Shown: positions 1 to 8,437, numbered from the stretch's first letter. The stretch is 64,000 nucleotides of DNA from Bacillota bacterium (GCA_023420935.1 JAEZUR010000071.1:97086-161085); one strand, 5' to 3'. The notes: generated by a model from the sequence alone, not told the origin. Program-made: numbers and translations.

Positions 1-128
1 CAGTAAAAGAAATCTGTTATCTGGTAGGATATCATGATCCTAACTATTTTAGCAGAATATTTAAGAAGATCGTTGGCATTTCGCCTACCGATTATGTCTC
101 GATAGATGATAAAGCGGATAAAAATTAA
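1..128 (+). CDS. AraC-type regulator, C-terminal fragment
   Basis: The reading frame starting at base 3 encodes the last ~41 residues of a protein and stops at 126-128. It contains the second helix-turn-helix of an AraC/XylS DNA-binding domain: [22 protein letters not shown], then the typical G-I-S-P-T-D-Y end. The N-terminal part lies outside the window, so it cannot be told whether this is a response regulator of the YesN type or a simple AraC protein. It ends 4 bp before the stop of the convergent FliD-like gene, with no terminator hairpin seen between them. Confidence 0.85.
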   Translation, partial: VKEICYLVGYHDPNYFSRIFKKIVGISPTDYVSIDDKADKN

Positions 129-132
129 TTGG

Positions 133-1425
133 TTAGCAATAATAATTGAAAAGCATTCCACTATATATAGAAGTAATATATGATTTTCCTACTCCAGGTT
201 TTGAAGTATCCGGATAAGAAACTATGGTTTTATCCACATATTCCATCGGATTTATCGTAATAGAATTAAGTTTTTCTATTAGGGATGGGACAAAACCTGA
301 GGAAGTGAATAATGATTCCATATCTCCTTCTTTGATTGATTGAATGGCTAAAGAAGGATCGATATTTATAAATCCATTATTGTCTCTTAATAATCCACAA
401 GACTCCATTAAGCTGTTATACGGAGCAAGGGCATTGGTTACATCGTGAATTAGCTTTGTTGATAGATGCTGTCTTGATGGATAATCGTTTGCTAATTGCA
501 TTAAATGATTATAGGAGCCTACGACTTGGGATATACTTGTTAATATCCGGTCGACATTAGGTTGATATTTTATATTAAATGGTTCGTCCGATTTGGATAA
601 AAGAGAAATTTCTAGAGATTGATTCAATGTAAAGCTATTTGATAACGATTCTTTTGGAGTACCATTTATCTGAAACTTTGCATTTTTAGGATAGGTAACA
701 ACATTATTTAAATCATAGAATTCAACAATACCCATTCTATAGTCAGGAGCTTGAGAATCCAATAGCTTGAATGTTAGACCATTTGTTATACCGGTTGAAT
801 CGGATTCTAGAGAAAGCGTAATTCGGTCGTTATTGGAATTTAATTCTACTTCTGCGTGAATACCAATATTAGTCTGGTTGATAAAGTCGGCTAATTTGGT
901 CTGAATCTCTTGGTTCCTTGTATTACTGGCAATGTGAAATTGAAACTCATATGAATTATCATCCACTTCAATTGTAAATTGATAAGAACCTTCATAAGGG
1001 CCTACGCCATTGGGATACAAAGGTATGCTTTTATTAATTTGAGAACATGCCAACGAATCCACTTGAAGTTCAAATGGACTAGGTAGCCTTGAGTAATCAT
1101 CTACAATAATTTCAGCAGTAGCGCAAGATTCATTTTCCGAATATGAAATCTTATGAGAAAATAATTGTGTACCACTTTCATTGTCGCAAATAGATGATAA
1201 AGCACCGTTTAGTTCCATGGATGCCTCTTTAATTCCCAATGCGTGATTTTGATTTTCTTCCGATAGTTTTATGATATAGATGGGGCTGCGCTTATTCAGA
1301 TTGATTATGTTATTATAAATCTGTCTAAGTTCTTTCCGCTCGTGTGTAGTTTTTCTTGATAAAGACTTTGGCATGCGTTTAGCAAGTTGAGCTAGTGCCA
1401 AATGATTATAAACAGAATCAACCAT
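133..1425 (-). CDS. FliD-like (flagellar cap-like) protein, atypical
   Basis: A 430-residue protein with no signal peptide. The middle part (about residues 115-225: P-F-E-L-Q-V-D-S-L-A, then F-T-I-E-V-D-D-N-S-Y-E-F and a D-F-I-N-Q-T-N-I-G-I segment followed by R-I-T-L-S-L-E-S) resembles the D1 part of flagellar cap protein FliD, and residues ~290-400 (I-S-Q-V-V-G-S-Y-N-H-L-M, then L-x-x-x-G-L...D-N-N-G-F-I-N-I-D) resemble the FliD C-terminal domain. The first ~80 residues are Lys/Arg-rich and unlike FliD. There are no flagellar genes nearby. The start at 1425 is supported by an AGGGAG ribosome site. Assignment rests on pattern recognition; it may be a structural protein derived from FliD rather than a true cap. 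Confidence 0.55.
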   Translation of the reverse strand: MVDSVYNHLALAQLAKRMPKSLSRKTTHERKELRQIYNNIINLNKRSPIYIIKLSEENQNHALGIKEASMELNGALSSICDNESGTQLFSHKISYSENESCATAEIIVDDYSRLPSPFELQVDSLACSQINKSIPLYPNGVGPYEGSYQFTIEVDDNSYEFQFHIASNTRNQEIQTKLADFINQTNIGIHAEVELNSNNDRITLSLESDSTGITNGLTFKLLDSQAPDYRMGIVEFYDLNNVVTYPKNAKFQINGTPKESLSNSFTLNQSLEISLLSKSDEPFNIKYQPNVDRILTSISQVVGSYNHLMQLANDYPSRQHLSTKLIHDVTNALAPYNSLMESCGLLRDNNGFINIDPSLAIQSIKEGDMESLFTSSGFVPSLIEKLNSITINPMEYVDKTIVSYPDTSKPGVGKSYITSIYSGMLFNYYC

Positions 1426-1483
1426 TAAGATCTCCCTTCCTTGAGTAAATAATCCCCTCCGTGGGTGTAACTAATATAGTCTA

Positions 1484-1512
1484 ATTATAACTCTTCTGGT
1501 AAAAAAAGTCGA
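1484..1512 (-). promoter_or_regulatory. Promoter of the FliD-like gene
   Basis: On the minus strand a TCGACT box (plus-strand 1507-1512) lies 17 bp from a perfect TATAAT (plus-strand 1484-1489). It would fire leftward into the FliD-like gene, back to back with the rpmG promoter. Confidence 0.55.
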
Positions 1513-1522
1513 GCAAAATGTA

Positions 1523-1551
1523 TTGACGTAGATGTAGGATTGTGTTATAGT
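1523..1551 (+). promoter_or_regulatory. Promoter of rpmG-secE-nusG-rplKA
   Basis: TTGACG at 1523-1528, 17-bp spacer, TATAGT at 1546-1551. This fits a vegetative sigma factor promoter and precedes the first gene of the ribosomal cluster by about 75 bp. Confidence 0.8.
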
Positions 1552-1625
1552 ATTCTAGCGAGATGGAATAGGTCTTTTTTTTATGCCTAAAAACTGAAAA
1601 AATATAAATAACGGAGGTGGCAATT

Positions 1626-1775
1626 GTGCGCGTAAAGATCACATTGGCATGTACAGAATGTAAACAACGTAACTATAACATGACAAAAGAAAAGAAAACA
1701 CATCCAGACAGAATGGAAACTAAGAAATATTGCAAATTCTGTAAATCACACACATTACACAAAGAAACTAAGTAG
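1626..1775 (+). CDS. rpmG: 50S ribosomal protein L33
   Basis: A 49-residue protein starting with GTG, preceded by GGAGG at 1613-1617. It has the zinc-ribbon form of L33: Cys9-x2-Cys12 near the start and Cys36-x2-Cys39 near the end, with the conserved K-K-Y-C-K-F-C-K segment and H-K-E-T-K end. L33 sits on the large ribosomal subunit. It is first in the rpmG-secE-nusG-rplK-rplA unit, the usual order in Firmicutes. All four cysteines are present, so this is the zinc-binding paralog type. Confidence 0.95.
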   Translation: MRVKITLACTECKQRNYNMTKEKKTHPDRMETKKYCKFCKSHTLHKETK

Positions 1776-1846
1776 TACCTAAACTTACGCACGATTGTGT
1801 GGTGAGACGATAGATACTCTGTATTGCATGAAAGGAAAATGGAAAA

Positions 1847-2065
1847 ATGGGAGATACTACTGCTAATACAACGGATAAAGCTCCAAAGAAAAGCTTTTTC
1901 AAAGGTCTTAAATCAGAATTTAAGAAGATTGTATGGGCTGACAAAGAATCACTTGCAAAGCAGTCAGTTGCTGTAATTGTTACAACTATAATTTTAGGTA
2001 TCGTTATTTCTGTAATCGATCTTGGTATCAAATTTGGTGTTGATAAAATTCTTCAAATAGGATAA
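1847..2065 (+). CDS. secE: Preprotein translocase subunit SecE
   Basis: A 72-residue single-span membrane protein. The cytoplasmic amphipathic segment with F-K-G-L-K-S-E-F-K-K-I-V-W (about residues 13-25) is the conserved SecE motif, followed by one transmembrane helix (residues ~38-60). SecE clamps SecY in the protein-export channel. The start ATG at 1847 follows AAAGGA at 1831-1836. It lies 71 bp after rpmG and 10 bp before nusG, the conserved arrangement, and is of normal length for Gram-positive SecE. Confidence 0.95.
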   Translation: MGDTTANTTDKAPKKSFFKGLKSEFKKIVWADKESLAKQSVAVIVTTIILGIVISVIDLGIKFGVDKILQIG

Positions 2066-2075
2066 GGGTGATTGT

Positions 2076-2594
2076 ATGGCAGAAACAAATTGGTATGTGG
2101 TTCATACTTATTCTGGATATGAGAATAAGGTAAAAGCTAACATTGAAAAGACAATTGAAAACAGAAAGCTACAGGATCAGATATTAGAAGTTTCTGTTCC
2201 GATGCAGAATGTGATAGAAGTTAAGAACGGTGTTAAGAAACAAGTCCAGAAGAAAATGTTTCCTGCATATGTACTCATTAACATGGTTATGAACGACGAT
2301 ACTTGGTATGTAGTTCGTAATACAAGAGGAGTAACAGGATTTGTTGGCCCTGGATCAAAACCGATTCCTTTAACAGAAACAGAAATGAAGACCATGGGAC
2401 TTATGACAAATGAGACAGTAGCAATTGATTTAGAGGTTGGTGATCAAGTTGTTGTTACGGCTGGAGTATGGGAAAATACGGCTGGCGTAATCAAACACAT
2501 TAACCACCATAAACAAATTGTTACAATTAATGTTGATATGTTTGGTCGTGAGACACCTGTTGAAATTAGTTTTACAGACATTGAGAAGATTTAA
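2076..2594 (+). CDS. nusG: Transcription termination/antitermination factor NusG
   Basis: A 172-residue protein with the N-terminal NGN domain beginning W-Y-V-V-H-T-Y-S-G-Y-E-N-K-V, the K-M-F-P-A-Y-V-L-I central motif and a C-terminal KOW domain (about residues 118-172, G-D-Q-V-V-V-T-A-G-V-W...G-R-E-T-P-V-E-I). NusG binds RNA polymerase and modulates pausing, Rho action and coupling to ribosomes. Ten bases separate it from secE, so the two are cotranscribed. Full length, no oddities. Confidence 0.97.
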   Translation: MAETNWYVVHTYSGYENKVKANIEKTIENRKLQDQILEVSVPMQNVIEVKNGVKKQVQKKMFPAYVLINMVMNDDTWYVVRNTRGVTGFVGPGSKPIPLTETEMKTMGLMTNETVAIDLEVGDQVVVTAGVWENTAGVIKHINHHKQIVTINVDMFGRETPVEISFTDIEKI

Positions 2595-2609
2595 GTAGGA
2601 ATTAAATAG

Positions 2610-2637
2610 GTGGGAGGGATATTCCCGCTATTACCAC
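2610..2637 (+). promoter_or_regulatory. Candidate L1-binding mRNA element before rplK
   Basis: GTGG (2610-2613) can pair with CCAC (2634-2637) and inside it GGG (2616-2618) pairs with CCC (2624-2626), leaving an asymmetric internal loop: GA on the 5' side and seven bases (GCTATTA) on the 3' side. The same architecture recurs before rplA. Ribosomal protein L1 is the known autogenous repressor of the L11-L1 operon; that this is its site is my inference from position and repetition. Confidence 0.5.
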
Positions 2638-2659
2638 AAAATTCAGGAGGTACGCTATA

Positions 2660-3085
2660 ATGGCAAAGAAAGTTTCAGGATATATTAAATTACAAATCCC
2701 TGCTGCAAAGGCAACACCAGCTCCACCAGTTGGACCAGCACTTGGACAGCACGGTGTAAACATTGTTCAGTTTACAAAAGAATTTAACGCAAGAACAGCT
2801 AATCAAGAAGGAATGATTATTCCAGTTGTTATTACTGTTTATGCAGATAGAAGTTTTAGTTTTATTACAAAAACTCCACCAGCAGCTATTTTATTAAAGA
2901 AAGCATGTAACCTTAAATCAGGTTCTGCTACTCCAAACAAAGTAAAAGTTGCTAAAATCTCTAAAGCAGAGATCCAAAAAATTGCAGAATTAAAGATGCC
3001 TGATTTAAATGCAGCAAGTCTTGAGTCAGCTATGAGCATGATCGCTGGTACTGCAAGAAGTATGGGAATCACAGTAGAAGATTAA
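2660..3085 (+). CDS. rplK: 50S ribosomal protein L11
   Basis: A 141-residue protein of standard L11 length. The N-terminal domain has the proline-rich [19 protein letters not shown] helix region targeted by thiostrepton in the ribosome, and the C-terminal RNA-binding domain ends in [11 protein letters not shown]11 forms the GTPase-associated centre with L10/L12. AGGAGG lies just upstream. It is 65 bp after nusG, and that gap holds a structured element. Confidence 0.97.
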   Translation: MAKKVSGYIKLQIPAAKATPAPPVGPALGQHGVNIVQFTKEFNARTANQEGMIIPVVITVYADRSFSFITKTPPAAILLKKACNLKSGSATPNKVKVAKISKAEIQKIAELKMPDLNAASLESAMSMIAGTARSMGITVED

Positions 3086-3152
3086 TATAAACCTATTAAT
3101 AATTCAGTTTTCGCAAATAAATAAGAGATTATTCCATATAGATCGTAGATAC

Positions 3153-3219
3153 GTGGGAGGGTATGGTGTCTAGAAGACACCTTAGGAAAAGGTTTTACTA
3201 TATCCCCCGATAATACCAC
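3153..3219 (+). promoter_or_regulatory. Candidate L1-binding mRNA element before rplA
   Basis: GTGG (3153-3156) pairs with CCAC (3216-3219); inner GGG (3159-3161) can pair with CCC (3206-3208), leaving GA opposite GATAATA. This is the same asymmetric loop as in the element before rplK. A perfect 7-bp hairpin, GGTGTCT (3165-3171) with AGACACC (3175-3181), fills the apical part. It ends directly before the rplA ribosome site. Confidence 0.5.
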
Positions 3220-3234
3220 TAGGAGGTTAATAGA

Positions 3235-3927
3235 ATGAAAAGAGGAAAAAAATATGCAGAAGCTGCAAAGTTAATTGACAGAACAGTTCAATACGACGCA
3301 GCAGAAGCAATTAGCTTAGTTAAAAAATCAGCTGTTGCAAAATTTGATGAAACAGTAGAAGCACATATCAGATTAGGTGTTGACGGACGTCACGCTGATC
3401 AACAGGTTCGTGGTGCAGTTGTATTACCACACGGAACTGGTAAAACAGTTAAAGTTCTTGTATTTGCAAAAGGCGATAAAGTTGCTGAAGCAGAAGCTGC
3501 AGGAGCAGATTATGTTGGTGGTGACGAGTTAGTTCCAAAGATCCAGAACGAAGGATGGATGGATTTTAACGTTGTTGTTGCAACTCCTGATATGATGGGT
3601 GTAGTTGGTCGTCTCGGACGTGTACTTGGACCAAAAGGATTAATGCCAAATCCTAAAGCTGGTACTGTAACAATGGATGTTGCCAAAGCAATTAGCGATA
3701 TTAAAGCAGGTAAGATTGAATATAGATTAGATAAAACTAATATTATTCATGTTCCAGTTGGAAAAGCTTCTTTTACAGAAGAACAACTTGGAGACAACTT
3801 TGCTACTTTAATGGGTGCTATTAATAAGGCAAAACCATCTTCTGCAAAAGGACAATACTTAAAGAGCGTAACAATTGCTTCAACAATGGGTCCTGGAGTA
3901 AAATTAAACACAGCGAAATTAAGCTAA
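3235..3927 (+). CDS. rplA: 50S ribosomal protein L1
   Basis: A 230-residue protein of normal L1 length. It starts M-K-R-G-K-K-Y and has conserved segments [13 protein letters not shown], the [17 protein letters not shown] motif (about residues 123-139) and the C-terminal [11 protein letters not shown]1 binds the mobile stalk of 23S rRNA at the E site and, in bacteria, represses translation of its own operon. Last gene of the unit; a terminator follows. Confidence 0.97.
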   Translation: MKRGKKYAEAAKLIDRTVQYDAAEAISLVKKSAVAKFDETVEAHIRLGVDGRHADQQVRGAVVLPHGTGKTVKVLVFAKGDKVAEAEAAGADYVGGDELVPKIQNEGWMDFNVVVATPDMMGVVGRLGRVLGPKGLMPNPKAGTVTMDVAKAISDIKAGKIEYRLDKTNIIHVPVGKASFTEEQLGDNFATLMGAINKAKPSSAKGQYLKSVTIASTMGPGVKLNTAKLS

Positions 3928-3958
3928 GCATTTTCTAGATTAAGCGGTGTACGGATAT

Positions 3959-4003
3959 CAGCCATAAGAAACTTAAGACAAGTCTCTTATGGCTGTTTTA
4001 TTT
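3959..4003 (+). terminator. Terminator after rplA
   Basis: An 11-bp stem, 3959-3969 with 3985-3995, followed by TTTTATTT. It separates rpmG-rplA from rplJL. Confidence 0.85.
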
Positions 4004-4057
4004 GGTTCTCTGACAAAGTTAGGATAAAATAAATTGATTCAAAAATAGAGAAAATTG

Positions 4058-4086
4058 TTGACAAGCAATACATAGTATGTTATATT
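4058..4086 (+). promoter_or_regulatory. Promoter of rplJ-rplL
   Basis: Perfect TTGACA at 4058-4063, 17-bp spacer, TATATT at 4081-4086. It drives the L10 leader and rplJL. Confidence 0.85.
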
Positions 4087-4091
4087 TAATG

Positions 4092-4240
4092 AGGTTTTAA
4101 ACCAAATAACTACCGAAGACAGTAGGTGCTGTTGGAATCGCATGATTCTATAAGCGTAAGTTGAAAACGCCTGCCGAGGGAAATAAGAGTTTTAAATGAC
4201 TTTTAACCTTTTCTGTCTTTGCAGAAGAGGTTTTTTTTCG
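4092..4240 (+). promoter_or_regulatory. L10 leader with attenuator
   Basis: The untranslated region before rplJ has the conserved blocks of the Firmicutes L10 leader: ACCGAAGACAGTAGGTGC near 4112-4129 and CCTGCCGAGG at 4170-4179. These form the structure bound by the L10(L12)4 complex. It ends in a terminator-like hairpin, 4205-4215 with 4222-4232 and a T8 tract at 4231-4238, so feedback is probably through premature termination. The remaining bases up to 4307 carry the ribosome site and no other gene. Confidence 0.85.
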
Positions 4241-4307
4241 TAACGGTGGTAAAGAATTATATTGGTAACAGTATGATTCGCAAAAATCTATAAGGAGGGA
4301 TACTAAA

Positions 4308-4802
4308 ATGGCAAAAGTAGAATTAAAACAACCTATCGTAGATGAGATCAAAAAATACGCAGCGGATGCAAAATCTGTAGTATTAGTTGACTACCGTGGA
4401 CTAACAGTTGAACAGGATACACTTCTTCGTAAAGAGTTAAGAGAAGCAGGCGTTGTATACAAAGTATACAAAAACACTTTCTTAAAACGTGCTTTCGAAG
4501 GAACTGATTTTGCTCAAGTGGATGGTCAATTAGATGGACCTACTGCAATTGCATTTGGTGTTGAAGATGCTACTGCTCCTGCAAGAGTACTTAGCAAATT
4601 CGTAAAAGACATCGAAGCATTAGAATTCAAATGTGCAGTTGTTGACGGAACTTACTATGACGCTAAAGGTGTTCAAGTTATTGCAAACATTCCATCAAGA
4701 GAAGTTCTTATCTCCAAATTACTTGGAAGTTTACAATCACCAATTACAAACTTTGCTCGTGTTCTTAAGCAAATCGCTGAGAAACAAGGAGAAGTTGCTT
4801 AA
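4308..4802 (+). CDS. rplJ: 50S ribosomal protein L10
   Basis: A 164-residue protein of normal length. N-terminal K-S-V-V-L-V-D-Y-R-G-L-T-V and the Y-K-V-Y-K-N-T-F-L-K-R-A segment are typical of L10, which anchors L7/L12 dimers to the ribosome through its C-terminal helix (residues ~135-164). An AAGGAGG site precedes the ATG. It is cotranscribed with rplL, 133 bp away, and is likely the autogenous regulator acting at the leader upstream. Confidence 0.97.
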   Translation: MAKVELKQPIVDEIKKYAADAKSVVLVDYRGLTVEQDTLLRKELREAGVVYKVYKNTFLKRAFEGTDFAQVDGQLDGPTAIAFGVEDATAPARVLSKFVKDIEALEFKCAVVDGTYYDAKGVQVIANIPSREVLISKLLGSLQSPITNFARVLKQIAEKQGEVA

Positions 4803-4935
4803 TTCATGACAATAGTAAGGCCGCAGTGTGCGTTCTATCATTGTTAGGAACTAAATAATCTTACTTGTAAGATCTGCAGGTAAGGAATAAGAATCATAAA
4901 ACATAATTTAAAATTATAATCGGAGGTAATTAGAA

Positions 4936-5298
4936 ATGACAACTCAAGAATTTATCGAAGCTATTAAGAGCTTATCAGTATTAGAATTAAATGATTTAGT
5001 AAAAGCATGTGAAGAAGAATTTGGTGTTTCTGCAGCAGCTGGTGTTGTTGTAGCAGCAGCTGGCCCTGCTGAAGCAGCAGAAGAAAAAACTGAATTCGAC
5101 GTTGAATTAACAGACGTTGGAGCAAACAAAGTTAAAGTTATCAAAGTAGTACGTGAAGTAACTGGTTTAGGATTAAAAGAAGCGAAAGAAGTTGTTGATG
5201 GAGCTCCTAAAGTTGTTAAAGAAGGCGCTACTAAAGAAGAAGCAGAAGATATCAAAACTAAGCTTGAAGCTGAAGGCGCAAAAGTTACTCTTAAGTAA
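4936..5298 (+). CDS. rplL: 50S ribosomal protein L7/L12
   Basis: A 120-residue protein with the three expected parts: an N-terminal dimerisation helix ([11 protein letters not shown]), an Ala/Val-rich hinge (residues ~33-52), and a C-terminal factor-binding domain with [18 protein letters not shown]. It recruits translation GTPases. CGGAGG upstream. The gap from rplJ (4803-4935) shows no convincing promoter. Confidence 0.97.
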   Translation: MTTQEFIEAIKSLSVLELNDLVKACEEEFGVSAAAGVVVAAAGPAEAAEEKTEFDVELTDVGANKVKVIKVVREVTGLGLKEAKEVVDGAPKVVKEGATKEEAEDIKTKLEAEGAKVTLK

Positions 5299-5302
5299 AT
5301 TT

Positions 5303-5401
5303 CGCGTAAGCAACGAGAAAAATAGAAAAGAAGAAAGCCGCAGTTGTGCTAGCACAAAACTGTGGCTTTCTTCTTTTCTATTTGGCGAATACCCGCGACG
5401 A
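5303..5401 (+). repeat. Composite terminator cassette after rplL
   Basis: Just after the rplL stop comes CGCGTAAGCAACGAG (5303-5317), then a long hairpin and then GGCGAATACCCGCGACGA (5384-5401). The same order of parts, with diverged bases, follows tuf at 23893-24004. The hairpin itself is listed separately. Confidence 0.5.
5320..5383 (+). terminator. Terminator after rplL
   Basis: Bases 5320-5345 pair with 5358-5383 (26 bp, one G-U pair). The arms begin with A-rich and end with T-rich tracts, so it could work in both directions. The loop region contains the palindrome GTGCTAGCAC. Confidence 0.85.
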
Positions 5402-5521
5402 ATGAAAAGAAGTGGGAAGAAATGAGAATCAAAGAAAACAAAAATTCACTTCTTTTTATTTGTTGCGTTCTCGTTGCGTCCCCCCCGGCGTTATACAATG
5501 CCTTTTTTAGGTGGTTATCAA

Positions 5522-5550
5522 TTGACAAGAATGTAAGAAAATGCTAGAAT
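5522..5550 (+). promoter_or_regulatory. Promoter of rubrerythrin gene
   Basis: TTGACA at 5522-5527, 17-bp spacer, TAGAAT at 5545-5550. The preceding stretch from 5402 shows no gene. Confidence 0.8.
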
Positions 5551-5554
5551 AAAA

Positions 5555-5569
5555 TAGTAATTATTACTA
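5555..5569. promoter_or_regulatory. PerR-box-like operator
   Basis: A 7-1-7 inverted repeat, TAGTAATTATTACTA, lies directly after the -10 box. It has the same geometry as the PerR box (TTATAATNATTATAA) and matches 10 of its 14 fixed positions. PerR control of rubrerythrin genes is known in clostridia; the link here is inferred. Confidence 0.55.
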
Positions 5570-5596
5570 ATTTTAGAAAACATGGAGGTAATTGGG

Positions 5597-6136
5597 ATGG
5601 CAAATTTAAAAGGAACAAAAACAGAAGCAAATTTAATGTCAGCATTTGCTGGAGAATCAATGGCACGTAATAAATACACCTATTATGCAAGTAAGGCAAA
5701 AAAAGAAGGCTATGAGCAAATTGCCAACTTATTTTTAGAGACGGCTAACAATGAGAAAGAACATGCTAAAATATGGTTTAAACTTCTTCATGACGGAGTT
5801 CAGGATACCGCAACTAATTTATTAGATGCTGCAGAGGGTGAGAATTATGAGTGGACAGATATGTATGCTAATTTTGCAAAGGAAGCAAGAGAAGAGGGAT
5901 TTCATGATGTAGCATTCTTGTTTGAAGGTGTAGCTAAAATTGAAAAAGAACACGAAGAGAGATATCGTAAGTTGTTAGCCAATGTGGAAGGTGGACTCGT
6001 ATTCTCTAAAGATGGGGATACTATTTGGCAGTGTGCAAATTGTGGACATATTGTAATTGGTAAAAATGCACCTGATGTCTGTGCAGTTTGTGAGCATCCA
6101 CAGGCTTATTTTCAGATGGTAGCTAAGAATTACTAG
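5597..6136 (+). CDS. rbr: Rubrerythrin
   Basis: A 179-residue protein with an N-terminal ferritin-like diiron domain (E-S-M-A-R-N-K-Y, then E-N-A/N-E-K-E-H-A-K motifs and I-E-K-E-H-E-E-R-Y) and a C-terminal rubredoxin-like iron site (C-A-N-C-G-H and C-A-V-C-E-H-P). Rubrerythrin reduces hydrogen peroxide in anaerobes, fed by rubredoxin/NADH oxidoreductases. An ATG at 5582 overlaps the GGAGG site at 5584-5588, so the ATG at 5597 is the start. Own promoter with a PerR-like operator. Confidence 0.95.
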   Translation: MANLKGTKTEANLMSAFAGESMARNKYTYYASKAKKEGYEQIANLFLETANNEKEHAKIWFKLLHDGVQDTATNLLDAAEGENYEWTDMYANFAKEAREEGFHDVAFLFEGVAKIEKEHEERYRKLLANVEGGLVFSKDGDTIWQCANCGHIVIGKNAPDVCAVCEHPQAYFQMVAKNY

Positions 6137-6220
6137 AATATAACTATCCAATTGTAAGAGGACCAATATAATAATAATTACATATAGTATGAAGTATAAA
6201 ATGTGTGATTAAAATATAAT

Positions 6221-6280
6221 AAAAAAGCACTGGAATTCTATGATTATTCCTTATAAGGGAATAGAAATCCAGTGTTTTTT
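6221..6280. terminator. Bidirectional terminator between rbr and GH31
   Basis: Stem 6228-6241 with 6261-6274 (one mismatch), preceded by A6 and followed by T6. It serves two convergent genes. Confidence 0.85.
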
Positions 6281-6299
6281 CTATTTAAAATAACTTTGA

Positions 6300-8372
6300 T
6301 TAACTTTGGTAAATAGGATATTCCGTTCCTTCTCTCATAAAGACTGGAATAATCTCAATTGGTGCATTTACGCTAACTGTTTGTCCACCTTCAAAATGTT
6401 CTTTGGTCTTTGCATCCAACCAATTTGTGCCCTTTGGTAAGTACACGGTTCTTGTGGTTGCTCCCGCCTCCATAATTGGTGCTACAATTAAGTCAGGACC
6501 AAACATATATTGATCAGTACAGTTCCAGCTAGCACTGTCTTCAGAAAAGTCGTAAAACATTGGGCGCATGACAGGAGTACCTTTTTCATGTGCATCTTTC
6601 ATGCATTCACGTATATATGGACGAAGGCGTTCGCGAATAAAGAGAAATTCTTTCAATATTTCATAATTGTCTTCTCCAAAACTCCATACTTCATTGTCTT
6701 GTCCGGAGGTTAATTGTCTTACTCCATTTATAAATTCTTCTTCTCTATCGTAGAATGGGGAACGTTCTCCGTGAAGACGGAATACTGGGCAAAATGCGCC
6801 CCAAGCAAACCAGCGTACTAATAATTCTTGAAACTCTTTGTTGTGAATATCGCCACCAAGAAAACCACCGATATCAGTCGTCCACCATGGTATTCCTGCT
6901 ATACCCATATTCAATCCAGCTTGCAACTGTTCACGCATGGAACGAAAACTAGAGTGAATGTCGCCTGACCATGTAAGTGCTCCATAACGTTGACTTCCTG
7001 CCCATGCACAACGTACTAGGTTCATTAAGTCTTTATTTCCTTCTTCCTTTAAACCGTCGTAAAAAGCTTTTGCATACATGGCCGGATAAATATTACTGCA
7101 TTGAAGGGCGGGACCTTGATAATAACGGTATATATCAAAATCATAAGGGCCATATTCTGGTTCTGCTTCATCAAGCCAAAAACATTTAATCCCCTTAGTA
7201 TAATAGTTTTCCTTGCAGCGTTGCCACACAAAATCTCTTGCACCAGGATGAGTTGCATCAAAGAAGGTGGTGTCTCCCATCCAGTTCATATGGAATCCAG
7301 AACCACGATCTGTCTTAACAAGATATCCTTGTTCGGCCATTTTGCTGTAATTCTCAGAACGTTCGTCAATAGTAGGCCATACAGAAACCACAAGTTCTAC
7401 TCCAAACTCTTTCAACTCTTTTACCATAGCCTCTGGATCTGGCCAATCTCTTGGCTCAAATTTAAAATCACCCTGTCTTGTCCAGTGGAAGAAGTCAACT
7501 ACAATGACATCCAAAGGAAGTCCTCTACGTTTGTGTTCGCGAACTACAGTAAGAAGTTCTTCTTGTGTGCGGTATCTTAATTTACACTGCCAGAAACCTA
7601 ATCCGTATTCTGGCATCATTGGAGTGGTACCAGTAGCTTGTGCATACTGTTCTTCAATCTGTGCTGGTGTATCACCAGCTGTAATGAAATAATCTAATTT
7701 TTTGGTATTAAGTGCAGTCCACTCAGTCTTGTTATTACCAAATACAACTGTACCGATTGCGGGATTGTTCCATAATAGGCCGTAACCTCGGTTGGATAGC
7801 ATAAATGGCACACTTGCTTGACTATTACGGTGTGCAAGTTCAAGAATTGACCCTTTTTTATCTAGATTTGCTTCTTGGTATTGGCCAAGACCAAATATTT
7901 TCTCGTTATCATATGCCTCAAATCGCATAACTAAGCGGTAATCGCTAGTTCCTGATATTGGATGTAATTCTCTAGCATCCACTCGAAGAGGCACACAGTA
8001 GCGATCGATTCGATCTCGATTTCGCCAGTATTCTTCTAATAATAAATCTCCCTTGTGGTTGTAAAACGATAACCAACCTTCTGCATTTATTTTGGCTGTA
8101 ATCTGCCCATTTGTAATCGTAGCCTCAGTACCTTTGTTGGCATGACTAATACGATCTTTACCATAGTACCAAGGTTCTGTTAGATCTACTTCATTGAATC
8201 GTATTGTTGCATCACAATGCGTTGGGGTATCCATAAGAGCCCAATCGTTTGCATCCATGATGGCTTCTTTTGTCATTCGCACGCGTAGTGAATTAACGCC
8301 CCATGGTTCTACCCAAAGAGTAGCACTTCCGTAAGAAGCAATCAGACGATTCCCGTCGGATGAAAAAATCAT
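6300..8372 (-). CDS. GH31 family glycosidase (alpha-xylosidase/alpha-glucosidase type)
   Basis: A 690-residue protein with no signal peptide, so probably cytoplasmic. An N-terminal beta-sandwich (to ~residue 230) precedes a TIM barrel with the GH31 nucleophile motif F-W-L-D-E-A-E-P-E (Asp ~401) and a likely acid/base Asp ~471 in W-S-G-D-I-H-S-S-F, followed by G-I-P-W-W-T-T-D-I-G-G-F. The motif with E-A-E-P-E rather than F-G-E points to the alpha-xylosidase-like branch; the exact sugar is unknown. An RBS AAAGGAGG precedes the ATG. It lies downstream of a DUF2089 protein but has its own promoter. Confidence 0.88.
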   Translation of the reverse strand: MIFSSDGNRLIASYGSATLWVEPWGVNSLRVRMTKEAIMDANDWALMDTPTHCDATIRFNEVDLTEPWYYGKDRISHANKGTEATITNGQITAKINAEGWLSFYNHKGDLLLEEYWRNRDRIDRYCVPLRVDARELHPISGTSDYRLVMRFEAYDNEKIFGLGQYQEANLDKKGSILELAHRNSQASVPFMLSNRGYGLLWNNPAIGTVVFGNNKTEWTALNTKKLDYFITAGDTPAQIEEQYAQATGTTPMMPEYGLGFWQCKLRYRTQEELLTVVREHKRRGLPLDVIVVDFFHWTRQGDFKFEPRDWPDPEAMVKELKEFGVELVVSVWPTIDERSENYSKMAEQGYLVKTDRGSGFHMNWMGDTTFFDATHPGARDFVWQRCKENYYTKGIKCFWLDEAEPEYGPYDFDIYRYYQGPALQCSNIYPAMYAKAFYDGLKEEGNKDLMNLVRCAWAGSQRYGALTWSGDIHSSFRSMREQLQAGLNMGIAGIPWWTTDIGGFLGGDIHNKEFQELLVRWFAWGAFCPVFRLHGERSPFYDREEEFINGVRQLTSGQDNEVWSFGEDNYEILKEFLFIRERLRPYIRECMKDAHEKGTPVMRPMFYDFSEDSASWNCTDQYMFGPDLIVAPIMEAGATTRTVYLPKGTNWLDAKTKEHFEGGQTVSVNAPIEIIPVFMREGTEYPIYQS

Positions 8373-8407
8373 AGTGAAACCTCCTTTGTTATTTGTTTAT
8401 TGATTAA

Positions 8408-8437
8408 ATTATATCCTTGCGCACCTGGAACTGTAAA
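8408..8437 (-). promoter_or_regulatory. Promoter of the GH31 gene
   Basis: Minus-strand TTTACA (plus 8432-8437), 18-bp spacer, TATAAT (plus 8408-8413). Confidence 0.55.

Noticed and set aside
1776..1846. Possible tRNA between rpmG and secE, as seen in some bacteria
   Set aside because: No cloverleaf, no conserved GGTTCGAATC-like loop; only a short leader is present.
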